Assembly (NCBI GenBank): GCA_021794595.1
Contig: JAJYQN010000133.1
Span: 1-64,000 of the forward strand
From: Pseudomonadota bacterium
GTDB taxonomy: Bacteria > Pseudomonadota > Gammaproteobacteria > Acidiferrobacterales > Acidiferrobacteraceae
Direction: 5' to 3'
DNA length: 64,000 nucleotides
Part shown: positions 19,953 through 29,126 of the stretch, one piece after another
Layout of the letters: the number at the start of each line of letters is the position of its first letter
Position numbering within the stretch: position 1 is the first letter of the stretch
Notes under the pieces: generated by a model
Seen by the model: the letters and a program-made list of their open reading frames with translations, nothing else
What the model was told of the DNA's origin: nothing
The model's database searches: none
Position numbers and translations under genes: made by a program

Positions 19953-20297
19953 ATGGTGCCCAATGAGATGATCCAGCCCTTGGAAGACATCCTAATCACC
20001 AACGAGGAGGACATCCATCTCGCGTCGCGCGCCCTCAAGGCCATCGCCCACCCCCTGCGACTCAAGATCCTCTGTATTCTCGGGGCGGCAACCGAGGTCA
20101 GTGTACAAGATATCGTGGTCCAGGTGGGCACCTCGCAGAGCAATATTTCCCAACACCTGTCGATTTTACGGGACAAGGGGATTTTGGCCGCGCGCAAACG
20201 CGCCAACAAGGTCTTTTACCGCATCGCAGATCCCCGGATTTTACAGCTGATCGGGGCCATGCGCATGGCTTTCTGCAGTTTGCCCGAGATTCGCTGA
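19953..20297 (+). CDS. ArsR-family regulator resembling persulfide sensors BigR/SqrR
   Basis: 114-aa winged-helix repressor (SNISQHLSILRDKGILAARK recognition region). It has two cysteines, C41 in LKILCIL and C108 in MRMAFC, at the positions used by SqrR/BigR to form a tetrasulfide link in response to reactive sulfur. No arsenic-type CxC motif is present. The ATG at 19953 has an AGGGAGT ribosome site; a longer ORF reading back into gpmI is a shadow. A rhodanese gene starts 11 nt downstream, which supports a sulfur-responsive role. Confidence 0.8.
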   Translation: MVPNEMIQPLEDILITNEEDIHLASRALKAIAHPLRLKILCILGAATEVSVQDIVVQVGTSQSNISQHLSILRDKGILAARKRANKVFYRIADPRILQLIGAMRMAFCSLPEIR

Positions 20298-20308
20298 GGA
20301 ATAAGCAC

Positions 20309-20722
20309 ATGGAAGCTTTTGTCGTAGGCCACTGGTACCTGTTCTTGGCCTTGTTCGTGGTACTGGGCCTCATCGTTATTCAACCGCTCATGGAATCGGC
20401 ATCCGGGATTCAAAAGGTGTCGAGCCAGGAGGCGGTCCAACTGATCAACCGGCAGGCCGCTGTGATCGTCGATGTGCGGGAACCGAGCGAATTCCAGAGC
20501 GGCCATATCGCGCGTGCGATCAACATACCCCTGGGGCAGGTCGCCACGCGCAGTCAGGAGCTGAAGAAGTTCAAGGAACGGCCCATAATTATCTGCTGCG
20601 CAAGCGGCGCGCGTTCGTCGCGGGCCGTGGCCCTTCTGCGCAAGGAGGGGTTTGCGAATGTCCATAACCTGAGTGGGGGCATGGCGGCGTGGCGGACGCA
20701 GAGCCTCCCCGTGGAGTCCTGA
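20309..20722 (+). CDS. Membrane-anchored rhodanese-like sulfurtransferase
   Basis: 137 aa. One N-terminal membrane helix (about residues 8-27) is followed by a single rhodanese domain with VDVREPSEFQSGHI and active-site loop CASGARSS, cysteine near 97. Rhodaneses carry sulfane sulfur as cysteine persulfide. The domain probably faces one side of the inner membrane; topology was not determined. It follows the SqrR-like regulator and precedes glutaredoxin, a common gammaproteobacterial order before secB. Confidence 0.92.
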   Translation: MEAFVVGHWYLFLALFVVLGLIVIQPLMESASGIQKVSSQEAVQLINRQAAVIVDVREPSEFQSGHIARAINIPLGQVATRSQELKKFKERPIIICCASGARSSRAVALLRKEGFANVHNLSGGMAAWRTQSLPVES

Positions 20723-20726
20723 TCCC

Positions 20727-20984
20727 ATGGCCAAGGTCTTGATGTATACTACCCGCGTTTGCCCTTATTGCCAGATGGCCCAGCGGCTTCTGGAAAACAA
20801 GGGGGTTGCGATCGAGAAGATCCGAGTCGACGAGGAGCCGGCGCGTCGCCACGAGATGAATGCGCGCGCCCGGGGCGCGAACACTGTCCCGCAAATCTTT
20901 ATCGACGATCTCCACATAGGCGGCTATCGCGAACTTGCTCAACTTGAGGTAAAGGGAGAACTCGACCCTTTACTGGGCCTGTAG
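20727..20984 (+). CDS. grxC: Glutaredoxin 3
   Basis: 85-aa dithiol glutaredoxin with active site CPYC (residues 12-15), the TVPQIFI cis-proline motif and GGYREL glutathione-binding end. Reduces disulfides with glutathione in the cytosol. The ATG at 20727 lies 4 nt after the rhodanese stop and gives the standard N-terminus MAKVLMYTT. Confidence 0.95.
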   Translation: MAKVLMYTTRVCPYCQMAQRLLENKGVAIEKIRVDEEPARRHEMNARARGANTVPQIFIDDLHIGGYRELAQLEVKGELDPLLGL

Positions 20985-21026
20985 CCGTCCCCGAACTATA
21001 AACGATTAGCACAGCAAGGAGACTTC

Positions 21027-21494
21027 GTGGCGGAACATAACGCGGATCCGGAAGTTGTTTTCAGCTTGGAAAAGATTTACGTCAAGGATATTTCTTACGA
21101 GGCGCCGCACGTTCCGGCGGTGTTCCTTGAAAAGTCCGCCATGGAAGTGGACATGCAGCTCGGCATCGAGCACAGCTCGATCAATCCCGCCGAAGGTCTG
21201 CATGAAGTGGTGTTGGCGGTCACGGTGACCGCACGTCTCGATAAGCGTACGGCATTCCTCACCGAAACCAAGCAGGCGGGGATCTTCCGAATCACCGGGG
21301 TTCCGGATAGCGAACTGACGAAGGTCCTCGAGATCGCCTGTCCCAACATCCTTCTGCCCTTCGCTCGCGAGGTCGTCAACGATCTCGTCTCCAAGGGCGG
21401 CTTTCCGCAACTACTGATCAACCCCGTAAACTTCGAAGTGCTATACCAGCAGAAGCTCGACGGCGAAACCCAAGATGGGCAGGCCGCCCACTGA
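21027..21494 (+). CDS. secB: Protein-export chaperone SecB
   Basis: 155-aa tetrameric cytosolic chaperone that keeps secretory precursors unfolded and delivers them to SecA. Family blocks seen: FSLEKIYVKDISYEAPHVP, LAVTVTARL, and CPNILLPFAREVV. The start codon is GTG at 21027 with a strong AAGGAGA ribosome site. It overlaps gpsA by 20 nt. Confidence 0.96.
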   Translation: MAEHNADPEVVFSLEKIYVKDISYEAPHVPAVFLEKSAMEVDMQLGIEHSSINPAEGLHEVVLAVTVTARLDKRTAFLTETKQAGIFRITGVPDSELTKVLEIACPNILLPFAREVVNDLVSKGGFPQLLINPVNFEVLYQQKLDGETQDGQAAH

Positions 21495-22518
21495 GCCCGG
21501 TGTCCCGATCGCAGTCCTCGGGGCCGGTGTCTGGGGAACCGCGCTCGCGGTCGTCTTAGCGCGTCATGGGCGGCGCGTGCTGCTATGGGGCTCGGACGAA
21601 GCGCGGCTTGCGCGCCTCGCCCACGAACGCATGAATGCTACGTCTTTGCCGGGCGTGCCATTTCCCGAGAGCCTCGCGATCGAAACCGATCTCGCGGTCG
21701 CTTGCGAACAGACGGCGGGGCTTCTCCTCGCCGTCCCAAGCGGGGGGTTCCGAGCGGTCTTGCTTGCCATCGCCCCCTATTATTCAAAAGACACGACACT
21801 GGCCTGGGTCACTAAAGGGCTCGAGCCTGGGTCGCACAAACGTTTGTCGGAAATATGCGCAGAAACCCTACCCAGGTGCCCACCCACCCTGGTGACCGGG
21901 CCGAGCTTTGCGCAAGAGGTGGCGGCCGGCCTGCCCACGGCCCTTACCGTGGCCTCGACCGAGGCCGAGATCGCCGAGCACGTGGCATCCTGGTTGCGCG
22001 GCGAGAGATTGCGGGTCTATACCACAGACGATGTCATCGGGGCTGAGATCGGTGGGGCGGTCAAAAATGTGCTGGCAATCGCCGCCGGGATCAGTGACGG
22101 GCTCGGGTTTGGGGCCAACGCCCGAGCCGCCCTCATTACTCGCGGGCTCGCCGAACTCCTGCGCCTAGGGCTGGCGCTCGGGGCGCGGGCCGAGACCTTG
22201 ATGGGCTTGGCTGGGGTAGGCGATCTCGTGCTGACATGTACCGACAATATGTCCCGCAACCGGCGTGTCGGTCTGGCGCTTGCCCGCGGCCGCTCGCTAG
22301 GCGACATCATGGGCGAACTGGGCCAAGCGGTGGAAGGCGTGGCCAGCGCGCGCGAGGTGCACGCCTTAGCCCGCGACCGCGACATAGACATGCCGATTAC
22401 CGAGCAGGTCTACCAGGTCTTGTTTGGCGGCCGTTCTCCGGAGGCCGCGGTCGCGGCCTTGCTGAACCGCGATCCGAAGATGGAAGGCGAGATGGCGATG
22501 GCGTCTTCTAGCCCTTGA
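21475..22518 (+). CDS. gpsA: Glycerol-3-phosphate dehydrogenase [NAD(P)+]
   Basis: Makes sn-glycerol 3-phosphate from dihydroxyacetone phosphate for phospholipid synthesis. 347 aa; the NAD(P) loop is GAGVWGTALA near the N-terminus, the catalytic lysine region is GGAVKNVLAIAAG, and GVGDLVLTCTDNMSRNRR is present. The start lies inside the 3' end of secB, so translation is likely coupled. Its 3' end overlaps the convergent DsbG-like gene by 11 nt. Confidence 0.95.
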   Translation: MGRPPTEPGVPIAVLGAGVWGTALAVVLARHGRRVLLWGSDEARLARLAHERMNATSLPGVPFPESLAIETDLAVACEQTAGLLLAVPSGGFRAVLLAIAPYYSKDTTLAWVTKGLEPGSHKRLSEICAETLPRCPPTLVTGPSFAQEVAAGLPTALTVASTEAEIAEHVASWLRGERLRVYTTDDVIGAEIGGAVKNVLAIAAGISDGLGFGANARAALITRGLAELLRLGLALGARAETLMGLAGVGDLVLTCTDNMSRNRRVGLALARGRSLGDIMGELGQAVEGVASAREVHALARDRDIDMPITEQVYQVLFGGRSPEAAVAALLNRDPKMEGEMAMASSSP

Positions 22519-23089
22519 TGCTGGCCGCTATCTGCTTCAAGGCCCACACCGGCGGCGCCCCCGAATTGATGATGCGAATCGTCCCATCGGTCTTTTGATA
22601 CACCAAAATCGGAACCAGGGGAAAACCCGCGGCGCGCACATCGAGCGCGAGATTCGCGGCTAGAGCCCGCTTGGTGGCGGCGTTGGGGCGGATGGGCGCG
22701 ATTCCGCTCCCGGTCTTCCACGAATAATGGGCCTCGGACTTTGCTAACGCCAGGCGCGGGTGTCTGGCCTCGAGAAGGGCCGCGGCCTTCCCGGTACTAG
22801 AAGGCGTCAGATACGCGACCGGAATTTCGCGCAGGGTCAGGTGATAAGGCCCGATCAGGGCCTGCAGACGCGCGTACAGCATATGACAGTAGGGGCAATT
22901 GGGGTCGAAGAAGTCGTACAACACTCGCGGCCCATGACCCTCGGTAATAGCATGAGCCGTAGCAAGACTTCGATACAAGGCGAGCCGCTCGGCGAGATGG
23001 GCCGGGGATGGTTTGGTGTGGGCCCAGGCCGGGACACAGGCCACGCAACTCGCGGTGACGGCGAGTACAAGCTGTCTCAATATTCCCAT
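22508..23089 (-). CDS. DsbC/DsbG-like periplasmic thioredoxin-fold protein
   Basis: 193 aa with a signal peptide (about residues 1-23). The thioredoxin-fold active site DPNCPYCHMLY (CPYC) matches DsbG, and the cis-proline region is VPILVYQKTDG. The N-terminal dimerisation domain of DsbC/DsbG is absent: only about 30 residues separate the signal from the fold. It may therefore act as a monomeric isomerase or reductase. dsbD, which would supply its electrons, is the next gene upstream, 70 bp away. Confidence 0.82.
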   Translation of the reverse strand: MGILRQLVLAVTASCVACVPAWAHTKPSPAHLAERLALYRSLATAHAITEGHGPRVLYDFFDPNCPYCHMLYARLQALIGPYHLTLREIPVAYLTPSSTGKAAALLEARHPRLALAKSEAHYSWKTGSGIAPIRPNAATKRALAANLALDVRAAGFPLVPILVYQKTDGTIRIINSGAPPVWALKQIAASIKG

Positions 23090-23158
23090 GGTTTCCTCCG
23101 TAAATAGCGTGTGTAGGGTCGGTTCGCGCCATGTCCCAAGGACCGCCCCGGGCCCTCT

Positions 23159-24925
23159 TTAGGCCCGGGCCTTCGATCGGGACCGGGGGGCGGGCTTTTT
23201 GGTCGCGAGCGCGGCAAGCCTACGCACCAATCCGTTCGGCCCCTCGTAACCTGCGATGCTTGTGAGCCGCACGCCTTTGCGGTTGAAAAACACCATGGTC
23301 GGCGGCCCGAAGGCGTGGAGGCGCGCGAGCAGCGCCCGGCTTTCCGCGTTATCCGCCGTGACATCCCCACGAACCACGACGTAGGATGCCAGGGCCCGTT
23401 GAACCCGGGCCTTGGTAAAGGTGTTGGCCTCCATTCTTCGGCACTGCACGCACCAGGACGCCCACAGATCGACCATGACCGGCCGGCCGTGGGCCGCGGC
23501 CAAGGCCGCCTGCCACTCCCGCACGTTATGAATGGTCTCAAAGCGCAAGGGCCGGATCAGCGGCGGACGCCCGGACAAGGCGGCAAGCGGTGCCAAGGCG
23601 CTCGTCGCGCCGGATAAACCCCCAACGCCAAGAGCAAGACCGTAGGCGAGAACGGCTACCCCGAGGCCCTTCGCGAACCGCGCGCCGCCGCTCGCGGCCG
23701 GGGCCAGGGGCTCTAGCGCCCCCATGGTGACCGCCGTGACAATGGCGAGCAGGGCCCACAGGACGAGCGTGACCGGCCCCGGTAAAATCCGGCTTTCCAG
23801 CCACACAGCGACGCCGAGCAGAACGACGCCGAAGACCGTGCGGGTGGTCCCGAGCCACGGGCCAGCCTTCGGCAGGAGGCGGCCGGCCGAGGTCCCGATG
23901 ATCAGCAAGGGCAGGCCCATGCCGATACTTAAAGCAAACAGCGCAAGCCCCCCGAACACCGGATCGCCGCTCCGGGAAATCAGCAGAAGCGCGGCCGCCA
24001 AGGGTGCGGCGACGCACGGGCCTACGATAAGGGCCGACAGCGCGCCCAGCACAAAGGTGCCGACCATTTGACCACCGCGGCCATAGCGGCTAGCCCAGCC
24101 TTGGAGACGAACCGGCACCTGAAGCTCATAGAGGCCGAACAGGCTGAGCGCGAGCAACACAAAAAGCCCGCTAAACGCCGTGATCACCCAGGGGTTCTGA
24201 AAGGCCGCCTGCAGATAGCGGCCGGTCACGGCCGCCACGACCCCGGCTACGGTGTAGGTAAGGGCCATGCCCAAGACGTAGCTCGCCGACAATAACCACG
24301 GCCGGGCAGGACCGCGACCAGGGCCTTGGGCGACAATGACGGCCGACAGAATCGGAATCATCGGGAATACGCATGGCGTAAAGGCCAAACCGATGCCCGC
24401 GACCCAAAAGAGGAGGAGAACCGCCCATGAGACTGGCTCAGGCGTGGGTTTGGCCCCGGCGGCCGGGGCGGCCGGGCCGACCACAGCGGAAGGCCGTGCG
24501 CCCCCGCCCGACGGCCAGCGCAGAACGATGGTCTTCGTCAGGGGTGGGTAGCAGATGCCGGCGTTGGCGCAGCCTTGGTAACGCGCCACCACATCGATAG
24601 TGGAGACGGCTGGCCTTTGGACAAAGGGGATCGTTAAGCTCGTGCGGCCTTCGTAGACCTGCTGGTGACCCAAGGCGGGGTCGTTCACCCACCGCCCGGG
24701 TGGTAGGCGAAACGGGGCGAGGCGCACCGACCGGGGGGCCACGCGCAGATGGATGCGATTCCGATACAGGTGGTAACCGGGCGCGGCCGTCCAGCGTACG
24801 CGCAGCCTATGACCGACAAGGGTGGCATGAAAGCGAAACGCCTGGTTCGGCGCAAGCGGGCGGGCCTGGGCCGCGCCCAGCGCCGCCACCAAGACCAGAC
24901 AAAAGACTGCTAACCCTCGCCGCAC
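23159..24925 (-). CDS. dsbD: Thiol:disulfide interchange protein DsbD
   Basis: 588 aa. Signal peptide, then N-terminal periplasmic domain with GCANAGICYPP, eight-helix transmembrane domain with redox cysteines in FTPCVFPM and VGPCVAAP, and C-terminal thioredoxin domain with WCVQCRRME. It carries electrons from cytosolic thioredoxin to periplasmic partners such as DsbC/DsbG. The pairing with the neighbouring CPYC protein fits. The C-terminus is rich in Lys, Arg and Ala, slightly longer than usual. Confidence 0.94.
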   Translation of the reverse strand: MRRGLAVFCLVLVAALGAAQARPLAPNQAFRFHATLVGHRLRVRWTAAPGYHLYRNRIHLRVAPRSVRLAPFRLPPGRWVNDPALGHQQVYEGRTSLTIPFVQRPAVSTIDVVARYQGCANAGICYPPLTKTIVLRWPSGGGARPSAVVGPAAPAAGAKPTPEPVSWAVLLLFWVAGIGLAFTPCVFPMIPILSAVIVAQGPGRGPARPWLLSASYVLGMALTYTVAGVVAAVTGRYLQAAFQNPWVITAFSGLFVLLALSLFGLYELQVPVRLQGWASRYGRGGQMVGTFVLGALSALIVGPCVAAPLAAALLLISRSGDPVFGGLALFALSIGMGLPLLIIGTSAGRLLPKAGPWLGTTRTVFGVVLLGVAVWLESRILPGPVTLVLWALLAIVTAVTMGALEPLAPAASGGARFAKGLGVAVLAYGLALGVGGLSGATSALAPLAALSGRPPLIRPLRFETIHNVREWQAALAAAHGRPVMVDLWASWCVQCRRMEANTFTKARVQRALASYVVVRGDVTADNAESRALLARLHAFGPPTMVFFNRKGVRLTSIAGYEGPNGLVRRLAALATKKPAPRSRSKARA

Positions 24926-25017
24926 CGCGCCCCCTATTGGCTTGCTTGACCTATCTCAAGCTTAGACGAGCCGCGGGCGATCTTCATTCCCGCAACGGGG
25001 CGGCCACCGATGAGCGG

Positions 25018-27315
25018 TTATAGGGCGTCCGAGGCACACTCGGGGCAGGGGATGGCGTAGCCACACTCCTTTTGCGGACAGACCTTTTCCGTTCCGCGAC
25101 GCTTGGTCGTCTTGACCGTCAGGATCGGGTGGCCACATTGCGGGCAGGGCTCGGCAAGCGGCGGATTCCACACCGCGTATTTGCACTCGGGGTAGCGAGA
25201 ACACGAGTAGAACAACTTACCGTAACGGGACTTGCGCTTGAGTAGCGCGCCTTGTTTGCATTCCGGACATGCGACCCCGGTATCGGTGGGCTTCTCGAGC
25301 GGCTCCATGTGCCGGCAAGTGGGATAGTTACTGCAGCCGATAAAACGCCCATAGCGACCGCGCTTAATCACGAGCGCCCCCTGACATTCGGGGCACTGCC
25401 GATCAGCGATTACCTCGGGGCCCGGGGCATCGGCGTCCTCGCCCAGATTGCGCGTGTAATCGCACTCCGGATATCCGGTACAGCCTATGAAATAGCCGTT
25501 GCGCCCAAGCCGCTTCGACAACGGCTTTTGACACTGGGGACAGGTCTCTTCCAGCACCTCGATGCCGGGACGCTCGGCGTCCTCCTTCTCGTTCACCTGA
25601 CGATGAAACTCGGCCCAAAAGTCGCGCAGTAGCGGGATCCACTCCTTTTCGCCCCGCGACACCGCGTCGAGATCATCCTCGAGACGCGCGGTAAACTCGT
25701 AATCGACATACTGCTCGAAATGGAGGGCCAGGAATTTATTCACGACCCGACCGACATCGGTCGGCTTAAATCGGCGCTTATCCAACACCACGTATTCGCG
25801 TTGCTGTAAGGTCGAGATAATGGTCGCATACGTCGACGGGCGACCTATGCCATAGGCCTCTAGGGTCTTGACGAGGCTCGCCTCGGAATACCGCGGCGGC
25901 GGCTCGGTAAAATGCCGCTCCTTATGGATCGCCTTCACGTGGATCTGATCGTTTTCGCGCATGTCCGGAAGCAGGCGATCGGCATCGTCATCGCCATCAC
26001 CCTTGCGATCATCCGCGCCCTCTTGGTAGACGGACATGAAGCCCGGCACCAACACGACCGAGCCCGTGGCCCGCGAGACGTCGCCGGGGCCCGCCTCGAG
26101 ATCGACCGCCATGGTATCGAGTACAGCCGGGATCATCTGGCAGGCCATGGTGCGGCGCCAGATCAGGTCGTACAGCTTCAGCTGATCGGCGGTGAGCAAG
26201 GCCTTCATGTCCTCAGGCGCTCGGGCAACCGACGTCGGGCGAACGGCCTCGTGGGCCTCTTGCGCGTTCTTCGATCGCGTCTTGTAAAGATGCGCGGCCT
26301 CCGGGAGGTTGTCGGCCCCAAAACGCTCTTTGATGACCGCGCGAATCTCGGTCAGGGCGTCTTGGGCTAACGTCACCGAATCGGTACGCATATAGCTAAT
26401 GAGTCCAACGGTCTCGCCCTGGATCTCGATGCCCTCGTAGAGCTGTTGGGCGGTGCGCATGGTGCGCTGGGCCGTGAAATGGAGCTTGCGGGCCGCCTCT
26501 TGCTGCAAGGTCGAGGTCGTAAAGGGCGGGGCGGGATGGCGCTTACGCTGCTTGCGCTCTACGCCCGTGACACGGTAGGTCCCGTGCGGCGCCCCGCGGC
26601 GCAACTGGGCCTCGACCTCGGTGGCGCGCGCGGCGTCGCCGATCGCAAATTGATCGAGCTTACTACCCGAAAGGATGGTCAACTTGGCAAGAAAGGTCTG
26701 CTCGTGGGCCTCCATTTCCGACTCGATCGTCCAGTACTCGCGCTCGACGAACTTCTCGATCTCCTCCTCGCGCTCGACAATGAGTCGCAAGGCCGGGCTT
26801 TGGACGCGGCCCGCGGACAGGCCGCGACGCACCTTTTTCCAGAGAAGCGGCGAGAGGTTGAAGCCCACGAGATAATCCAAGGCCCGCCGCGCCTGCTGGG
26901 CATTGACGAGGTTTTCCGAAAGTGGCCGCGGTTCTTGTACGGCCTTCTGAATAGCGCGTTTGGTGATCTCGTGAAAGACGACTCTATGGACCGGCTTGTC
27001 TCCGACCAGCCCCTCGTCCTTCAATATCTCGTAGAGATGCCACGAAATCGCTTCGCCTTCACGGTCCGGATCGGTCGCGAGATAGAGGACGTCAGCCTTT
27101 TTCATGGCCTTCGCGATGAGATCCACGTGTTTACGGTTTTTTTCGATGACCTCGTACTTCATGTGAAAGTCATGTTCGGTATCAACCGCGCCCTTCTTCG
27201 GCACGAGATCGCGCACATGGCCGTAGGAGGCCAAGGCCGTAAAGTCTTTGCCGAGGTATTTGGCCATTGTCTTGGCCTTCGCCGGAGACTCGACAATAAT
27301 GAGGTTCTTAGCCAT
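25018..27315 (-). CDS. topA: DNA topoisomerase I
   Basis: Relaxes negative supercoils by single-strand passage. 765 aa: Toprim domain opening with LIIVESPAKAKTM and ATDPDREGEAI, catalytic tyrosine in LISYMRTDS, and four C-terminal Cys4 zinc-ribbon units (first CPQCQKPL, last CPQCGHP followed by CPQKECGYAIPCPEC). The start at 27315 gives the conserved MAKNLIIVE. It follows smg on the same strand. Confidence 0.96.
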   Translation of the reverse strand: MAKNLIIVESPAKAKTMAKYLGKDFTALASYGHVRDLVPKKGAVDTEHDFHMKYEVIEKNRKHVDLIAKAMKKADVLYLATDPDREGEAISWHLYEILKDEGLVGDKPVHRVVFHEITKRAIQKAVQEPRPLSENLVNAQQARRALDYLVGFNLSPLLWKKVRRGLSAGRVQSPALRLIVEREEEIEKFVEREYWTIESEMEAHEQTFLAKLTILSGSKLDQFAIGDAARATEVEAQLRRGAPHGTYRVTGVERKQRKRHPAPPFTTSTLQQEAARKLHFTAQRTMRTAQQLYEGIEIQGETVGLISYMRTDSVTLAQDALTEIRAVIKERFGADNLPEAAHLYKTRSKNAQEAHEAVRPTSVARAPEDMKALLTADQLKLYDLIWRRTMACQMIPAVLDTMAVDLEAGPGDVSRATGSVVLVPGFMSVYQEGADDRKGDGDDDADRLLPDMRENDQIHVKAIHKERHFTEPPPRYSEASLVKTLEAYGIGRPSTYATIISTLQQREYVVLDKRRFKPTDVGRVVNKFLALHFEQYVDYEFTARLEDDLDAVSRGEKEWIPLLRDFWAEFHRQVNEKEDAERPGIEVLEETCPQCQKPLSKRLGRNGYFIGCTGYPECDYTRNLGEDADAPGPEVIADRQCPECQGALVIKRGRYGRFIGCSNYPTCRHMEPLEKPTDTGVACPECKQGALLKRKSRYGKLFYSCSRYPECKYAVWNPPLAEPCPQCGHPILTVKTTKRRGTEKVCPQKECGYAIPCPECASDAL

Positions 27316-27401
27316 GAGTTATTTTAAAAGTGAGGGCTTGCGTGCACTATGGACCTTGGCAATCAAGAACGCCACGGCGTGAGAAACGGGAGGTAGGGAA
27401 G

Positions 27402-27899
27402 CTAGTTGAGAGCGCCTTGCATCTCGTTGAACACGAGATCCTCCATCCAGGCGTATGCCTGCTCTTGTCCCGGCTGGTTGAACAAGACCATCAAAATAAT
27501 CCACTTCAATTGTTCCAGGTCGATCTCATCTGTTTCAAGCGCCATGACCCGATCGATGACAAGTTCGCGGGCCGAAGATCCGAGCACGCCCCCTTGTTCC
27601 AAAAACAACAAGAAGCCACGCGAACCGACGTCCATTTTTTTCCGCTCTTCGTCGGAATAGATGCGGAGAGACTTGAGCGAGGCATCGGTCGGTGAGGAGG
27701 CGTCCGCGCTCCTCAAGGCCGCCAAGCCCTCGAGCCAGGTAAATGCCTTGGTAATCTCGCTCTTGGGGAAACCGGCCTGGGCAAGCTCCGCGACCAGGGA
27801 CTCCTGGTCTGGATTGAAATCTGGGCCCTCGTCCATGTAGTTCTCAAAAAGGTACATCAGGACATCGAGGACGTTTTCTTTCATCTCGGGGTCTTGCAC
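27402..27899 (-). CDS. smg: Smg family protein (DUF494)
   Basis: About 165 aa, acidic and helical, matching DUF494/Smg in MKENVLDVLMYLFENYM and SKSEITKAFTWLEGL-like blocks and the late LEQLKWIILMVLFNQPG. Function is unknown. Two starts are possible: GTG at 27899 or ATG at 27884, which gives MKENVLDV; I cannot decide firmly. It lies directly upstream of topA as in many gammaproteobacteria. The usual dprA neighbour is missing. Confidence 0.9.
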   Translation of the reverse strand: MQDPEMKENVLDVLMYLFENYMDEGPDFNPDQESLVAELAQAGFPKSEITKAFTWLEGLAALRSADASSPTDASLKSLRIYSDEERKKMDVGSRGFLLFLEQGGVLGSSARELVIDRVMALETDEIDLEQLKWIILMVLFNQPGQEQAYAWMEDLVFNEMQGALN

Positions 27900-27979
27900 T
27901 CTCCGGTTCGCTCCTTAAATCTGGCGCATTATCGACGCTTTGACTCAAAGCATGGAGCAAAGAGCCCCGCAGGTCAATG

Positions 27980-29071
27980 TTAAGGGGAAACGACCCCATC
28001 ACCTACGTGGATTTCTTTCCGGGCCTGCATGACGACGCCGTAGCTCACCCGGGGAAAGGTCTTGAAGATCATAATGAGCCCTACCGGCTGCCTGCGACCC
28101 CGAACCGTCTCTTTCGCGACCGGGTCGTAGAACCGTCTGGGCCGACTATAGATGCGCAGAACGTAGCCACGGCGCGCGCCGTTGTTTTTGCCGATGTCAA
28201 GCGCGAGAACAGCATAGGTACCGAGATTCAGATTATTGTGCGTCGCTGCCACCACCTGGCCTACCAGGCGCTTGCGGGGCGCACGCGGATAATAGTAAGG
28301 AATAGGCGGCTCGGGGTGCCACGGGAGGAGACGATCGCCCGCTTGCACCTCGCGGATCGCAGACATGACCTCAAGCTCGGGCAGGCGACCGGGGCGCACG
28401 AGCTTGGCCCGACCCACGTACTTGGTCTCATAGGCCAAGAAGTCGCCGTCTTTGTTGCGCAGGGCCGGTCCCCGGCGATAGATGTCATAGAAATGATCCG
28501 GGTGCGTCCCGAGACGACGCGCGTAAAACCGGCTAAAGGGGCTCAAAAAGGTGTGGCGGTGAATCCCGCCCGCAACATAGCCGAGATGGCGAAACTGGCG
28601 CCGGGAAAGGGCAAGCGGACGCTGGAGAAATGGCCCTATGATATTGGGGCTGAGCGTGGGGATGGCCTCGGCCAACGGTACCTGGCGCACCTTGGGTCTT
28701 AAAATCACCACCCGGTTTGCACCCGACGGGCGGCCGGAACCCTGCGCCTCGGCCTGGACTAATGGGCGTGGGCCGAGATCCAGTAAATAGGGGTGTCCTT
28801 TGGCGTAGCGCAGCACAATGACATCGCCAGGATAGATAAGGTCGGGATTATGGATCTGGCGATTGCGGTTCCAGATCCCAGGCCAACGCCAAGGATCGCG
28901 CAAAAAGTGATTGGCGATCCCCCATAGGGTGTCGCCTACCCGAACGACATATCGTTGGGGCGTGTGGGGCACGACCAGCCGATCCGCCCAAGCGTGGGCG
29001 GAAAAGGCCGCTAACAGAATGACAGCGAAGCGAACTCGGCGCATGGTCGTGAAGTGTAGGCGGTGATTCAT
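27980..29071 (-). CDS. LysM peptidoglycan-binding domain protein
   Basis: 363 aa. A signal peptide (hydrophobic [15 protein letters not shown]) is followed at once by a LysM domain, [17 protein letters not shown] through [14 protein letters not shown], and then ~270 residues of basic, Pro/Arg-rich periplasmic sequence. Proteins of this kind are encoded divergently from def in many proteobacteria. The start at 29071 is one option; ATG at 29044 (MRRVRFAV) is equally credible. Confidence 0.85.
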   Translation of the reverse strand: MNHRLHFTTMRRVRFAVILLAAFSAHAWADRLVVPHTPQRYVVRVGDTLWGIANHFLRDPWRWPGIWNRNRQIHNPDLIYPGDVIVLRYAKGHPYLLDLGPRPLVQAEAQGSGRPSGANRVVILRPKVRQVPLAEAIPTLSPNIIGPFLQRPLALSRRQFRHLGYVAGGIHRHTFLSPFSRFYARRLGTHPDHFYDIYRRGPALRNKDGDFLAYETKYVGRAKLVRPGRLPELEVMSAIREVQAGDRLLPWHPEPPIPYYYPRAPRKRLVGQVVAATHNNLNLGTYAVLALDIGKNNGARRGYVLRIYSRPRRFYDPVAKETVRGRRQPVGLIMIFKTFPRVSYGVVMQARKEIHVGDGVVSP

Positions 29072-29126
29072 CGCACGTCCACCTCGGGGAGGGGTGCGCG
29101 AGGCCCGATTTCGGTATAATGGCGCC

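Noticed and set aside
26446-27327. 293-aa plus-strand ORF opposite topA
   Set aside because: Antisense to the topA N-terminal region; no domain and low plausibility.
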